This document shows positions 25,330 to 33,246 of a DNA stretch of 64,000 nt, in pieces. The stretch lies in the NCBI GenBank assembly GCA_033856235.1, contig JAWVFI010000088.1:1-64000 (forward strand), read 5' to 3'. The position numbers and the translations under genes are program-made. How positions within the stretch are numbered: the first letter of the stretch is position 1; the number at the start of each line of letters is the position of its first letter. The notes under the pieces are model-generated. The model did no database searches and had not been told where the DNA came from. It was given only the letters and a program-made list of their open reading frames with translations. The DNA is from DASXRU01 sp033856235 (lineage in GTDB: Bacteria > Acidobacteriota > Blastocatellia > Pyrinomonadales > Pyrinomonadaceae).

Positions 25330-27004
25330 CCTCACTATTCAGCAATACCATCCCTAGATCGCGTAAGAAATTATGCGTGACTCGCATCTCGCGACTTTCG
25401 CCACACGAGAAGCGGTGCAAGGCAAAGAAAATTACTTCTGAAACAATCCAGCAAATACAGAGATAGCGTTCTTGACGAGTTTGACTATGCCGACAAACAC
25501 GTCGCACGACATCGAGTGCATTGGTTTCCAAGCGACCGCGAATGCCTGTGAAACTCAACCATAGCGCCATGTCAGCAGGACCCACCGCATATCTGGAATG
25601 CTCAAAGTCGGCAATTAATATTTCACCTGATCCTCCTAAGAGAATATGTTCTGGTTTCGGATCGCCGTGAGCCAGAAGAGGCTTCTCCACTATGATGTCC
25701 TGGCTTTCCAAGAGTAGCTGAAGGATCTGATTACAACGGATGCGAAAATCCAATGGAATGGGCCACACATTGTCATTCATCAGCCACTGGAAGCGCTTGA
25801 GCTCAACCTGTGGATGAGTACGACACAGCGTTAGTTCCCCTTCGGTCATCCGCGAATTCAGTATGGCTGAGGCGAGATCGAAGCGATCCAGATTCACCTT
25901 GGTTGGACTGTCAGCGAAAGCTGACAAAGAAGCAAGGTATTCGGAAGCCTCAGGACACTCTAATAAAGGGTTATGATCCCGACTCCTTCGTAGGGCTTTG
26001 CAGACCGATTCGTCGGTTTCCTCACTCGCGCCTTCGATTTGTTCGGCTCGCTCAGTAAGAATTAACGGTTCCGAACCCCCTTCGAAGAATTTGATTGTGG
26101 GAGCCACGGGATTGTCTTTATTGAAAATCTCGCGGCAATAACTAATCTTGCCGCCCCTTGCAAGCGACAAAGTATTGGCTGAGGGAAACAGAGAAGCCTG
26201 CAGAGAGAATCTTGGAGTGAAGAACTTTGCAATGTATTGACGATCCCCGTGTTCGACCATGAATACTGGATGCCTGCCAGTGTTCGCCCGGCTGATAGAT
26301 AACTCTTTAGTGTCGAATACAGTTTGAAGTCTTTCTAGCCTGTCGGGTGTCAAACTGTCGCTCTTCCGCGAACAAGATTCTGGGGCTGTTCTCGGCGCGG
26401 AGTCCGAATCGTATAGGCACGCGACACGGTTCAGCGCGGAACCCTTAGCAAACAAGCGCTGTGCTCGCTGTCTGCCAGCGGCGCCATATACGTCGCGCTG
26501 TTGAGCATTGCGTAGATAAGTGCAAACACTTGCTGCGAGCGCTAATGAATCACCCGGTTCGAAGAGGGTTCCGGTCTCGCCGGCCACGATCACATCTGCA
26601 AGGCCACCTGTGTTTGCAGCCACCACTGGGCATCCACACATCATCGCCTCCACAGCGACGATGCCGAACTCTTCGCGGTGAGATGGAATCACTGTGACGT
26701 AGGCTCGGCTGTAGATTTCTGCCAACGCAGAATTTTCAACCCGGCCCCAAAGAAGAATGCGCCCCTGATGGCGCAGCTCGGCCAAGGCCCTCAGCCTATC
26801 AATCATGAAAGAAACCTGGCGAACTTCTCTGAGGCTGCCACCAACGATCCAAATGGCAAAGGAGGGTAATCCTGTGAGGCCAGTGAGGATCTCGACTGCT
26901 TCAAGAAACAAGCTCAGTCCCTTACGGGAATCCGAGAGTCTGCCGGCGAACAAAATCACCTTCTGATTGAGGTCTTGGATAGAACTCATCCGGGTCAACT
27001 CCAT
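25319..27004 (-). CDS. GT4-type glycosyltransferase C-half fused to an aminoglycoside-phosphotransferase-like kinase
   Basis: 561 residues if read from ATG 27004. Residues about 15-190 are the donor-binding half of a GT-B family 4 glycosyltransferase (QKVILFAGRLSDSRKG, EEFGIVAVEAMMCGCPVV with the E-x7-E motif, then NTGGLADVI). The C-terminal 330 residues are an APH/choline-kinase-like fold with HGDPKPEHILL (Brenner-type loop, His replacing the usual Asn) and IADFEHS. The missing acceptor half of the glycosyltransferase is encoded immediately upstream in the other frame (26922-27608), overlapping by 83 bp. The two frames join cleanly near 26985, where one base too many separates them. Either a one-base insertion broke the gene, or the halves are made separately or by +1 frameshifting. 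Confidence 0.75.
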   Translation of the reverse strand: MELTRMSSIQDLNQKVILFAGRLSDSRKGLSLFLEAVEILTGLTGLPSFAIWIVGGSLREVRQVSFMIDRLRALAELRHQGRILLWGRVENSALAEIYSRAYVTVIPSHREEFGIVAVEAMMCGCPVVAANTGGLADVIVAGETGTLFEPGDSLALAASVCTYLRNAQQRDVYGAAGRQRAQRLFAKGSALNRVACLYDSDSAPRTAPESCSRKSDSLTPDRLERLQTVFDTKELSISRANTGRHPVFMVEHGDRQYIAKFFTPRFSLQASLFPSANTLSLARGGKISYCREIFNKDNPVAPTIKFFEGGSEPLILTERAEQIEGASEETDESVCKALRRSRDHNPLLECPEASEYLASLSAFADSPTKVNLDRFDLASAILNSRMTEGELTLCRTHPQVELKRFQWLMNDNVWPIPLDFRIRCNQILQLLLESQDIIVEKPLLAHGDPKPEHILLGGSGEILIADFEHSRYAVGPADMALWLSFTGIRGRLETNALDVVRRVCRHSQTRQERYLCICWIVSEVIFFALHRFSCGESREMRVTHNFLRDLGMVLLNSEVIQ

Positions 27005-27608
27005 AAGGAATAGTATGGATTCGCGAGGAATCTACCTCTGGATAAAGGCGCACAACGTCTGCCAGCTCGGAGGGGCAGACCACAATAACGGCATCCGCAG
27101 AATTCATCACTGCAACTTCTCTTGACTCACGATCCAACGAACTCCCATAGCTTGATTCCTTTTTCTCACGATTCACGCGACCGAGTGATAAGACAGAATG
27201 TATGTGTCTTACGTTACGTTCAGCGCAGAATCTCCGCACAATTTCACCGGCAATCCAGTAATGGCTATGCAGTGCCGAGAATTCGAGGTTTCCATCGTGC
27301 AAGGTCGCTTCAAATGCACGGAACAAATCATCGACGTAAGTACCCACAATCGCCGGAGCCAGCTCTTCGGGCGGTCCCACGTCTAAGCGATAGATCGAAC
27401 ACAGCGATCCTAGTTGGTCGAAAGTTGGCTTAGTCAAACTGTTTCGTCTGGTGAAGAAGCTGACCCGATAACCTTGCTGAACGAGGAAGCGACCAAGGTC
27501 GAAAATGAATAAGTGGCCGCCGCCGTAGCGCTCGTGTCCAGGAGGATCGAATGGGTCTGCGATGAAGCAAACCAAGCCAATATGGGGATTTTCGGAGTTT
27601 TCAGCCAA
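26922..27608 (-). CDS. GT4-type glycosyltransferase N-half (frame-broken from the next gene)
   Basis: 228 residues, TTG start directly after the 20-bp repeat at 27608-27627. It is the acceptor-side half of a family 4 glycosyltransferase: IGLVCFIADPFDPPGHERYGGGHLFIFDLGRFLVQQGYRV, ALHSHYWIAGEIVRRF, then ADAVIVVCPSELADVVRLYP and IHTIPYGVDPDEFYP. That last motif always leads into the donor-binding half, which here continues in the +1 frame (25319-27004). The residues after DEFYP (RPQSEGDFVRRQTLGFP) are out-of-frame read-through. The whole locus should encode one protein of about 780 residues, a glycosyltransferase-kinase fusion. Confidence 0.75.
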   Translation of the reverse strand: MAENSENPHIGLVCFIADPFDPPGHERYGGGHLFIFDLGRFLVQQGYRVSFFTRRNSLTKPTFDQLGSLCSIYRLDVGPPEELAPAIVGTYVDDLFRAFEATLHDGNLEFSALHSHYWIAGEIVRRFCAERNVRHIHSVLSLGRVNREKKESSYGSSLDRESREVAVMNSADAVIVVCPSELADVVRLYPEVDSSRIHTIPYGVDPDEFYPRPQSEGDFVRRQTLGFP

Positions 27609-27627
27609 TGAATAATCTCTAGTTATC
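27608..27627 (-). repeat. 20-bp inverted repeat, right copy
   Basis: Reverse complement of 21742-21761. It ends at, and overlaps, the TTG start of the glycosyltransferase gene. Confidence 0.75.
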
Positions 27628-27746
27628 GGTAGTCTGTCGCAAGACGCCTCAAGTCGAAGAGCCTATCAGCGGTGCGAGTGTGTTATACGGTTCTGCACAG
27701 CTAGACTCGCGTGTTTCAAAATAACTGCGTTTGAAAGGCGATCAAT

Positions 27747-27767
27747 CTGCCAATGCATCATTGGCAG
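27747..27767. promoter_or_regulatory. Perfect palindrome upstream of the PD-(D/E)XK gene
   Basis: CTGCCAATG-CAT-CATTGGCAG, with 9-bp arms. A second hairpin (TTGAGCT / AGCTCAA, 27788-27810) lies between it and the ribosome site of the gene at 27836. These are likely operator and leader structures. Confidence 0.5.
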
Positions 27768-27835
27768 ACTGAGATGTATCTCTAAAATTGAGCTGTTTGA
27801 AGAAGCTCAAAGTAAAGTCGAGTGAGGAGGCAGGT

Positions 27836-28378
27836 ATGATGATAGGTCGCATTGAGGTTGAAGAGATCCTCACGGCGAGTCTAGCCGAGCTACTCTCAAG
27901 GGACGCGCTGCTGTTGGAAAATGATGTCTCGGAAAGAGCTATCACTCACAAACTAGCAGAATATCTGCAACGGCGGATACCGGATCTAAACGTAGACTGC
28001 GAATATAACCGGAATGTTGTAAAGGGCTTTTATGAGCCCAAGGCTATCTTCGTACTGAAGGACACCACGCAGGCAAGGCTTACGCGCGATTTCGCAATCG
28101 ATGAGCTACTTGAGCTCTCTGTTTATCCCGACATCATTGTGCACCGGAGGGGAACTAACAATGAGAACCTCCTGGTTGTTGAGGTCAAGAAGAAAGGCAG
28201 TCGAATCGATCACGGCCATGACCATTCCAAGCTCGCTGCGTTCACAGAAAACAGCGAGCAGAATTCATATCATTACAAATTCGGCGCCTTCGTTCTCTTG
28301 GAGACAGGGCGAGGTCGAGTAAGCTTTCCAAAATTGACGTGGTATGTCGAAGGTGAACCAGACCCGGCGATCCGTTGA
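27836..28378 (+). CDS. Small PD-(D/E)XK nuclease-like protein
   Basis: 180 residues, ATG 27836 behind GAGGAGG. The core reads DELLELSVYPDIIVHRRGTNNENLLVVEVKKKG, i.e. Asp ... Glu-Val-Lys in the spacing of PD-(D/E)XK nucleases, followed by an aromatic C-terminus (YHYKFGAFVLLETG). It resembles single-domain restriction-type proteins often annotated as hypothetical in defence islands. It stands alone between the glycosyltransferase and the CBASS operon, with its 3' end facing nucC (43 bp apart). It may be a separate one-gene element; nothing ties it to CBASS beyond position. Confidence 0.65.
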   Translation: MMIGRIEVEEILTASLAELLSRDALLLENDVSERAITHKLAEYLQRRIPDLNVDCEYNRNVVKGFYEPKAIFVLKDTTQARLTRDFAIDELLELSVYPDIIVHRRGTNNENLLVVEVKKKGSRIDHGHDHSKLAAFTENSEQNSYHYKFGAFVLLETGRGRVSFPKLTWYVEGEPDPAIR

Positions 28379-28420
28379 GAGGACCCCATACAAGCGGGCT
28401 AGGGAGCTGGATTTGACACG

Positions 28421-29164
28421 TCACTTCGCCGGGATCTCGGACTCTGGTGATAACCAACGTGCATATGCGCGGATGTCGATCATAGGTACTGTCGCCGTAT
28501 TTTGCAGCCTGGCGATCAATTCAAACAGAAATGCCGTCGCGGGCTTTGACTGAGGAGTTAACGTGTAACAGTCAGTCGTCTCGCACCCAAAAATCCCGTG
28601 AGCGGCCACGCACCCAAGATCGAGCAGACCCTCAGAACTACCTTCCTCTAGTGCGGCCAAAAGAGACTCACCTAATGGAGGAGTCCAATCGCTCTCGAAC
28701 GTCAACAGACCTCCCAGGATATGCGTAAGGGGCTTCGCAGGATACACGCCTCTCGCGTATGGAATAGGAAGACTTGTACGCGATAGCTTTCGCACGCTCT
28801 CCACTTTCTTCTGAGCGTAGGATACGTGGTCAGCATTGATAGTTTGCTTTGCCTCAAACACGGCGTAGACGCTTTCAGCAGGAATGACCTTCTGCTCCTC
28901 GAAGCGGAATATGAAAGGTGAGTATTGGCGATCAAATACCACTACATCGATCTGTTCACTGAAAGAGCCCAAACTATCCACCACATGTGCTGTTTCGCAC
29001 TGGTAACGCTGGGGCAAATATGTCTGAAACAACTGGCGCCAAACGTTTTCGCTGGCGTTACCCTTTGTTCCGGGATGCGCGAACGTTCGACGAGCTGTTG
29101 CGAGTCGGTGTTGAATATCTTCGTGCAGTCCCGCCAGAAGTCTAGGAAGTGACCATTCGTTCAT
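28421..29164 (-). CDS. nucC: NucC, cA3-activated CBASS effector endonuclease (DUF6602 family)
   Basis: 247 residues. From memory the sequence closely follows the E. coli NucC, opening M-x-x-W-S-L and containing HPGTKGNASENVW, AHVVDSLGSFSEQIDVVVFDR and VYAVFEAKQT. Counting from the start, the catalytic PD-(D/E)XK residues fall at D73, E104 and K106, the same numbers as in the characterised enzyme. NucC trimers bind cyclic tri-AMP, join into hexamers and shred all DNA in the cell, killing it before phage matures. It is the last gene of the CBASS operon, 18 bp after the cyclase, with a GAGGGG ribosome site. All catalytic residues and the full length are present, so it looks functional. Confidence 0.95.
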   Translation of the reverse strand: MNEWSLPRLLAGLHEDIQHRLATARRTFAHPGTKGNASENVWRQLFQTYLPQRYQCETAHVVDSLGSFSEQIDVVVFDRQYSPFIFRFEEQKVIPAESVYAVFEAKQTINADHVSYAQKKVESVRKLSRTSLPIPYARGVYPAKPLTHILGGLLTFESDWTPPLGESLLAALEEGSSEGLLDLGCVAAHGIFGCETTDCYTLTPQSKPATAFLFELIARLQNTATVPMIDIRAYARWLSPESEIPAK

Positions 29165-29182
29165 ATTTGAAATTACCCCTCA

Positions 29183-30064
29183 CTATGACAGCGGGAAATA
29201 GTCCCCCAGTATCTCCCGCCAGATTCGCAAGGCCTCACCCTGACGACCAGTCTCTGCGGCCCGAGCCGCCAATGCTGCCTTACGCTGCGCCTCTTTCAGA
29301 GCCGTCTGCGCATCTTTGATCAGGGCTGGCGACATCTGGTCGGAAACCGGTGGACCCAGCCCCGCCGGGTCATTCCATGTATCTCCAACCGTAGCCTCCA
29401 TCGAGGCGAAGCACGTACGGATTTCGTCTGGGTATCGGGAAAACGGCGCCTGGACAAGCTCTTCTGCCATCACCTCGATTAGAAATGATGGTTTGATTGG
29501 CTTGCCATTTGCCCGATTCCATCCTTTCAGCATTTTCACAATCGGAACCCAGCGTCCGCCCAACTCCTCATTCGTTGCCGTCGCTTGTTCTTTGTGCTTC
29601 TTCGGATTCGTTTTGATCCATGTACCCGTAATCTTGTCGGGGATCTCATATTCGTCATCGCCGGATTCAAAAGCCGCTACAGCGTCGATGCTAAGCACCT
29701 TGCCCTCGTGATCTTCAGGATAGTAGGCCTTCTCGAATTCCACTGTGACGGCGCGCCGGCAAATTTGAACATCAGTGTACTTAGCCTTCAAACAACTTTC
29801 GAACGCCTGAAGCATAGCGATCGGAGGTTTGTCGCGACGCCACTTCTCCTTCTCGCCGAGCACGAATAGGACATCGACGTCCTTCAACGGCTTGGTCTTT
29901 GTGTGGCGTTTGTAAGAACCAGATAGAAAATCAGTCTTCACGTCAAAGCCGCCGCGAATGCAGCCCCGCACCTCAGCATGCCGTCTCGCGGCGTCCCGGC
30001 TTTCCGTTTCACTAAGTTCCAATCGCTTTCGGAACTTTTCAAAGGCCTCGTCGGTACTTAACAT
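29183..30064 (-). CDS. CBASS CD-NTase (cGAS/DncV-like nucleotidyltransferase)
   Basis: 293 residues. The nucleotidyltransferase signature is complete: FLSGSYKRHTKTKPLKDVDVLFVL (G-S at 49-50 and DxD at 62/64) and a third carboxylate in LSIDAVAAF. The C-terminal helical domain includes VPIVKMLKGWNRANGKPIKPSFLIEVMA, typical of the OAS-like fold. Because the operon has HORMA and TRIP13 genes and a NucC effector, the product should be cyclic tri-AMP; this is inferred from characterised type III systems. The start ATG 30064 has GGAGGT. I do not assign the clade (CdnC versus CdnD), although two HORMA-type genes recall the P. aeruginosa arrangement. Confidence 0.93.
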   Translation of the reverse strand: MLSTDEAFEKFRKRLELSETESRDAARRHAEVRGCIRGGFDVKTDFLSGSYKRHTKTKPLKDVDVLFVLGEKEKWRRDKPPIAMLQAFESCLKAKYTDVQICRRAVTVEFEKAYYPEDHEGKVLSIDAVAAFESGDDEYEIPDKITGTWIKTNPKKHKEQATATNEELGGRWVPIVKMLKGWNRANGKPIKPSFLIEVMAEELVQAPFSRYPDEIRTCFASMEATVGDTWNDPAGLGPPVSDQMSPALIKDAQTALKEAQRKAALAARAAETGRQGEALRIWREILGDYFPLS

Positions 30065-30069
30065 TGAAA

Positions 30070-30579
30070 CTACCTCCAGTACGTCACCCCAGCTGTCAGA
30101 TGACCGGTGGCAATCACGGTTCCTGCGTGTCTGGCTGCCATCGATCCGGTTGAAAGGAACGTGCAGTCTGTGAATCCATCAACGTGCTTTGCGCCCGGAC
30201 GCGTACAAAGGACGATTCGATAGGTGCAGTCACTGCTCGGACGTTTGGACTTTGCTATTAATTGTCTAAGGTAGTCCTTGTCCAGCCACATATCGTCATC
30301 GACGCCCGATCCGTCATACCCCGTCGGAAGATCCCAACGCGCAGATGCGGTGGAGGCACCGGGCTTGAAAAACTCGACCACAACATTCGTCAAGTGGCTC
30401 GATTCCAACCAAGCACGAATGCCGCGCTCAATCGTGACCCAGTCCTGCATAAGCTTATTAGGACTGATTCCGTTCTCGCGGATAACCTCTCGCAGTACAT
30501 TGCGCAAGTTGTCGCTCAAGAACACTATGCTTTGCGTTCGCGCAAACGCGCGAGTAAGGGAATGGGCTGGGGTCGCCAT
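30070..30579 (-). CDS. cap7: CBASS HORMA-domain activator (Cap7-like)
   Basis: 169 residues. The start chosen is ATG 30579, which shares one base with the upstream stop (TGATG) and has AAAGGA at good spacing; a longer start at 30603 would overlap more. The opening LTRAFARTQSIVFLSDNLRNVLREVI and the C-terminal beta strands (CTFLSTGSMAARHAGTVIATGHLTAGVTYW) fit bacterial HORMA family proteins of type III CBASS. In that system a HORMA protein closes around a phage-derived peptide, binds the CD-NTase and switches it on. Lying directly upstream of the cyclase gene (5 bp), it is the expected partner. The fold is assigned from pattern and context, since primary similarity in this family is low. Confidence 0.8.
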   Translation of the reverse strand: MATPAHSLTRAFARTQSIVFLSDNLRNVLREVIRENGISPNKLMQDWVTIERGIRAWLESSHLTNVVVEFFKPGASTASARWDLPTGYDGSGVDDDMWLDKDYLRQLIAKSKRPSSDCTYRIVLCTRPGAKHVDGFTDCTFLSTGSMAARHAGTVIATGHLTAGVTYWR

Positions 30580-31046
30580 CACGATAGTCCTTTCACATTC
30601 CAATCGACCACTACTGCATTCGCCTTTCCGTCAGCTTCATCGAAGCGTTCGTCCGTTTCGGGCTCGCTCATATCGAAAACTTTGATCCGAGGGGAACTCG
30701 CCGTGAGCGCAGCGCGCACCCACGCGATATTTTCTGAATCGCATGGAACTCGCATAGTCCAGTCACCCGCGGTGGGATTCCATGTAAGTGAATCGATATC
30801 ACCGCCTTCCTCCATTGCCTTCATCCCATGCCTGCAGTAAACAAGGAGTTGCGGACCTACACCTTCAATGATCAGCGCGCGGGTCGCAAGGTGCTCATCA
30901 GTAATGATTGAGCCCATTACTCCCGCCGCACCTGTGATTTGCTGCACATCGCGCGAATCGGGACCGGTCACCAAATCAATAATTTGCGCCCAAGTGTCGC
31001 TAGCCGACCTGAAAGGTATCGAACTCACATCCCGTCTCACCCTCAT
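30579..31046 (-). CDS. Second HORMA-type CBASS component (Cap8-like)
   Basis: 155 residues, ATG 31046 overlapping the TRIP13 stop by ATGA. There is no enzymatic motif. It has DTWAQIIDLVTG, a small-residue-rich stretch (ITGAAGVMGSIITDEH), then LLVYCRHGMKAMEEGGD and WNPTAGDWTMRVPC. Some type III CBASS operons carry two HORMA-like genes between cyclase and ATPase, and this gene holds that place. It may be a second HORMA or a closure-motif partner. Tight overlap on both sides implies fixed stoichiometry with TRIP13 and Cap7. The name is positional rather than motif-based. Confidence 0.65.
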   Translation of the reverse strand: MRVRRDVSSIPFRSASDTWAQIIDLVTGPDSRDVQQITGAAGVMGSIITDEHLATRALIIEGVGPQLLVYCRHGMKAMEEGGDIDSLTWNPTAGDWTMRVPCDSENIAWVRAALTASSPRIKVFDMSEPETDERFDEADGKANAVVVDWNVKGLS

Positions 31047-31933
31047 TGTTCCATCTCCTTGAGGCTCTTTCTTACTTGCTTGAAAGCTGATTCGATTTGC
31101 GCTCTGGTTAGCTTGTTCGGATCTTTGGCGGTTTCAAGATCCGATCCCATGGCGACAAAGATCTGCTTTCGGATTCGCCTCCCGTCGAGGCCCTCAGCAG
31201 CCTTGGCCAATCTCGCCACATCTCCTTCAATAGTACGTACCTTCTTCCAAACGCTCCCAACCGCGCCCAAAGTCTCCAGGATGATCTCCCGACGAGCGAT
31301 TTCATCCGGCAACTCAAACTCCTCAATGTGATCAGCGCGCGAAACCAAAGCCTGGTCCAGCACTTTAGCAAAGTTAGTGGTCGCAATTAGCAGCACATTG
31401 CTGTGCTCCCGAGTCAAGCGATCCAGGCCCGCTAATGCCGCATCTGTGGCGCGATGCACATCAATCGGATTGGCTTCAAGGCTCAGGTGATGCCGAGAAA
31501 CGACAAGGGTCTCGATCTCGTCGAGGAGCACCAAAGCAGGCCCGTGGATCGCGAGCTCCGGAATCGTCTGTTCGAATAACTTCGCGACTGACTGCTGGCT
31601 GCGTCCGTGCGCCGAACTCATAAGAGCGTGTGGATCAACTTCGACGTAGGTGCACTTATTACCCCGAAGCTGCCGGGCTACCTGATTCGCAAGTCCTCGA
31701 CCGACAGTGGTTTTTCCGGTGCCTGGAGGCCCAGTCAAAAGGATCAAGCCATGCAACGGAGCTACCTCAAACGGCAGCTTCTGCCGAATCGTGAAGGAAA
31801 GAAGCGATTGGGCCAAGAGTCGTTCGTGCGCGCCCTTAGGAAGCTTGATTGAAGACCACGCGGGCAGGAACTCGTCGTCAGGCAATAGGCACTGACGCGC
31901 TATCCCTTCCGGGTTTCTGGCAGTATCTTTCAT
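31043..31933 (-). CDS. cap6: TRIP13-like AAA+ ATPase of CBASS (Cap6)
   Basis: 296 residues. Walker A (LTGPPGTGKTTVGRGLA), Walker B (ALVLLDEIETL), sensor 1 (LLIATTNF), arginine-finger region (ALVSRADHIEEFELPD) and a C-terminal lid with GLDGRRIRKQIF are all in place, matching TRIP13/Pch2-type remodellers. In type III CBASS the hexamer opens activated HORMA proteins and so shuts off signalling in uninfected cells. It is the first gene of the five-gene operon and is transcribed divergently from the CapH/CapP-like genes, with 285 bp between. The ATG at 31933 lacks a strong ribosome site, so a slightly different start cannot be excluded. Confidence 0.93.
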   Translation of the reverse strand: MKDTARNPEGIARQCLLPDDEFLPAWSSIKLPKGAHERLLAQSLLSFTIRQKLPFEVAPLHGLILLTGPPGTGKTTVGRGLANQVARQLRGNKCTYVEVDPHALMSSAHGRSQQSVAKLFEQTIPELAIHGPALVLLDEIETLVVSRHHLSLEANPIDVHRATDAALAGLDRLTREHSNVLLIATTNFAKVLDQALVSRADHIEEFELPDEIARREIILETLGAVGSVWKKVRTIEGDVARLAKAAEGLDGRRIRKQIFVAMGSDLETAKDPNKLTRAQIESAFKQVRKSLKEMEQ

Positions 31934-32218
31934 AGGACTTGCTCAGTTCAAAAGAGTTCTAATTGAGGTGTAGCTACTCTAAGTGCAGGTTGTGGCGTTG
32001 TTGAAGCGAGTTCTCGTTTGAGGTCTCGGAATCAATCGTTGAAATTCAAAACCAGCTAAGAGCTACCCTGAAAACTATGTCGTTATGATCTTCTACACTC
32101 CCACAAAGATGTTGAAATAGCACTACAGATGCGTATAATAGCCAAGTGGCTGCCCCGAGTCAACAAAAACAGGATAATTTTGTCCGCAATCAGTAAATCC
32201 AACTATAGAGGAGAATCG
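31934..32218. promoter_or_regulatory. Divergent CBASS / capHP control region
   Basis: A rightward promoter for the HTH gene is visible: TTGAAA (32112-32117), 16 bp, TATAAT (32134-32139). A perfect palindrome TTGAAATTCAA lies at 32039-32049 and could be a repressor site. The leftward CBASS promoter must lie in the same 285 bp but is not obvious. Confidence 0.55.
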
Positions 32219-32605
32219 ATGGACCTATTCGACTATGTTGCGCAGCAGATCCGCGAACTGCGTCGGACCTATAACTCAGGCGAGGGCTTATCGCAGGAGA
32301 TGCTCGCAAACAAAATCGGCGTGGCGCCAAATACAATTTCCAGATGGGAAACCGGCGCATACCGTCCGGATCTGATGGATCTGGAGACGCTTGCTCGGTT
32401 CTTCGGCAAGTCCATTCTGTATTTTCTCCCTCCCGAAGACATCAGTGCTGATGAGAACACGGTCGCGCTACTGCGAACGGCCAAAGGGCTGTTGCCAGAA
32501 GATCTTGAAGAAGTTCGAAGGTATGCCGAGTTTAGACGAGCAAGGGCACTTTATGAGAATAAGGGTAGACCACGCGCCGGTCGTAAAGCTAAGAAGGAAA
32601 AGTGA
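32219..32605 (+). CDS. capH: XRE-family HTH repressor, CapH-like
   Basis: 128 residues from ATG 32219 (GAGGAG upstream). A classic Cro/C1 helix-turn-helix occupies residues about 8-66 (QIRELRRTYNSGEGLSQEMLANKIGVAPNTISRWETGAYRPDL), followed by a helical, Lys-rich C-terminus. It is divergent to a type III CBASS operon and overlaps an ImmA/IrrE-type peptidase gene. That is the arrangement of the CapH/CapP regulators described for CBASS, where CapH represses the operon until CapP cleaves it in response to ssDNA from DNA damage. The role here is inferred from that precedent. Confidence 0.85.
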   Translation: MDLFDYVAQQIRELRRTYNSGEGLSQEMLANKIGVAPNTISRWETGAYRPDLMDLETLARFFGKSILYFLPPEDISADENTVALLRTAKGLLPEDLEEVRRYAEFRRARALYENKGRPRAGRKAKKEK

Positions 32606-33246
32606 ACCGATCACAATACTACGAACAGTTGAAGTCCTTGGCCCGCCAGGTTCGTACTGAACACGGGCTGGACTCGCCCCGTGTGCTCCGGTCAGATATG
32701 CGGCGGATCTACAAGTTCTACGAAATCACAATTGATCTATGGCCTCACCGCCTTAAGAATCTGAGAGGCGCAATTATTAATGACGGATTGGGAGCTTCCG
32801 TTATGTTGGACAAGCGCCTGCCCGACGATCCGCTTATTTTCACGATGGGTCATGAATTGAAACACTTCCTTACTGATAAGCAACTGACATTGACTTACTG
32901 TCACACGAAAAACGTTAACGAACCAATCGAGATTGGCGCCGAAATCTTTGCAGCTGAACTAATCTTCCCCGAAGCGGATTTTATCTCATGGATGGAAGAG
33001 CACGGTATCGGGATGGGCGATTGCACCGCTGAGGTAATTGTAAGATTGAAGCATGAGACGAAGACGACTTTGAGCTACCAAGGACTCGTCAAGCGAGCAT
33101 ATTTTCATCAATTCGCAGCACCGGGGGTTTTAGACGGTATTCAGTTCGCGAAGCTAGAAGAGAGAGTTTTTGGAACGCCGATTTACAAGCAGGATTGGTT
33201 TAAGGCACGTCGCGCGCGTAAAAAAGTATCGAAGAAACAGACTTAG
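32602..33246 (+). CDS. capP: ImmA/IrrE-family zinc metallopeptidase, CapP-like
   Basis: 214 residues, GTG start overlapping the capH-like stop (GTGA). The zincin motif is FTMGHELKHFLTD (HExxH) and the third ligand is in the ImmA-typical EIGAEIFAAELIFP. The C-terminus is basic (KARRARKKVSKKQ). By analogy with ImmA-ImmR and CapP-CapH pairs it should cleave the HTH protein encoded just upstream and so derepress CBASS. Translational coupling supports that pairing. Loss of HExxH would have argued against it, but the motif is intact. Confidence 0.88.
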   Translation: MNRSQYYEQLKSLARQVRTEHGLDSPRVLRSDMRRIYKFYEITIDLWPHRLKNLRGAIINDGLGASVMLDKRLPDDPLIFTMGHELKHFLTDKQLTLTYCHTKNVNEPIEIGAEIFAAELIFPEADFISWMEEHGIGMGDCTAEVIVRLKHETKTTLSYQGLVKRAYFHQFAAPGVLDGIQFAKLEERVFGTPIYKQDWFKARRARKKVSKKQT

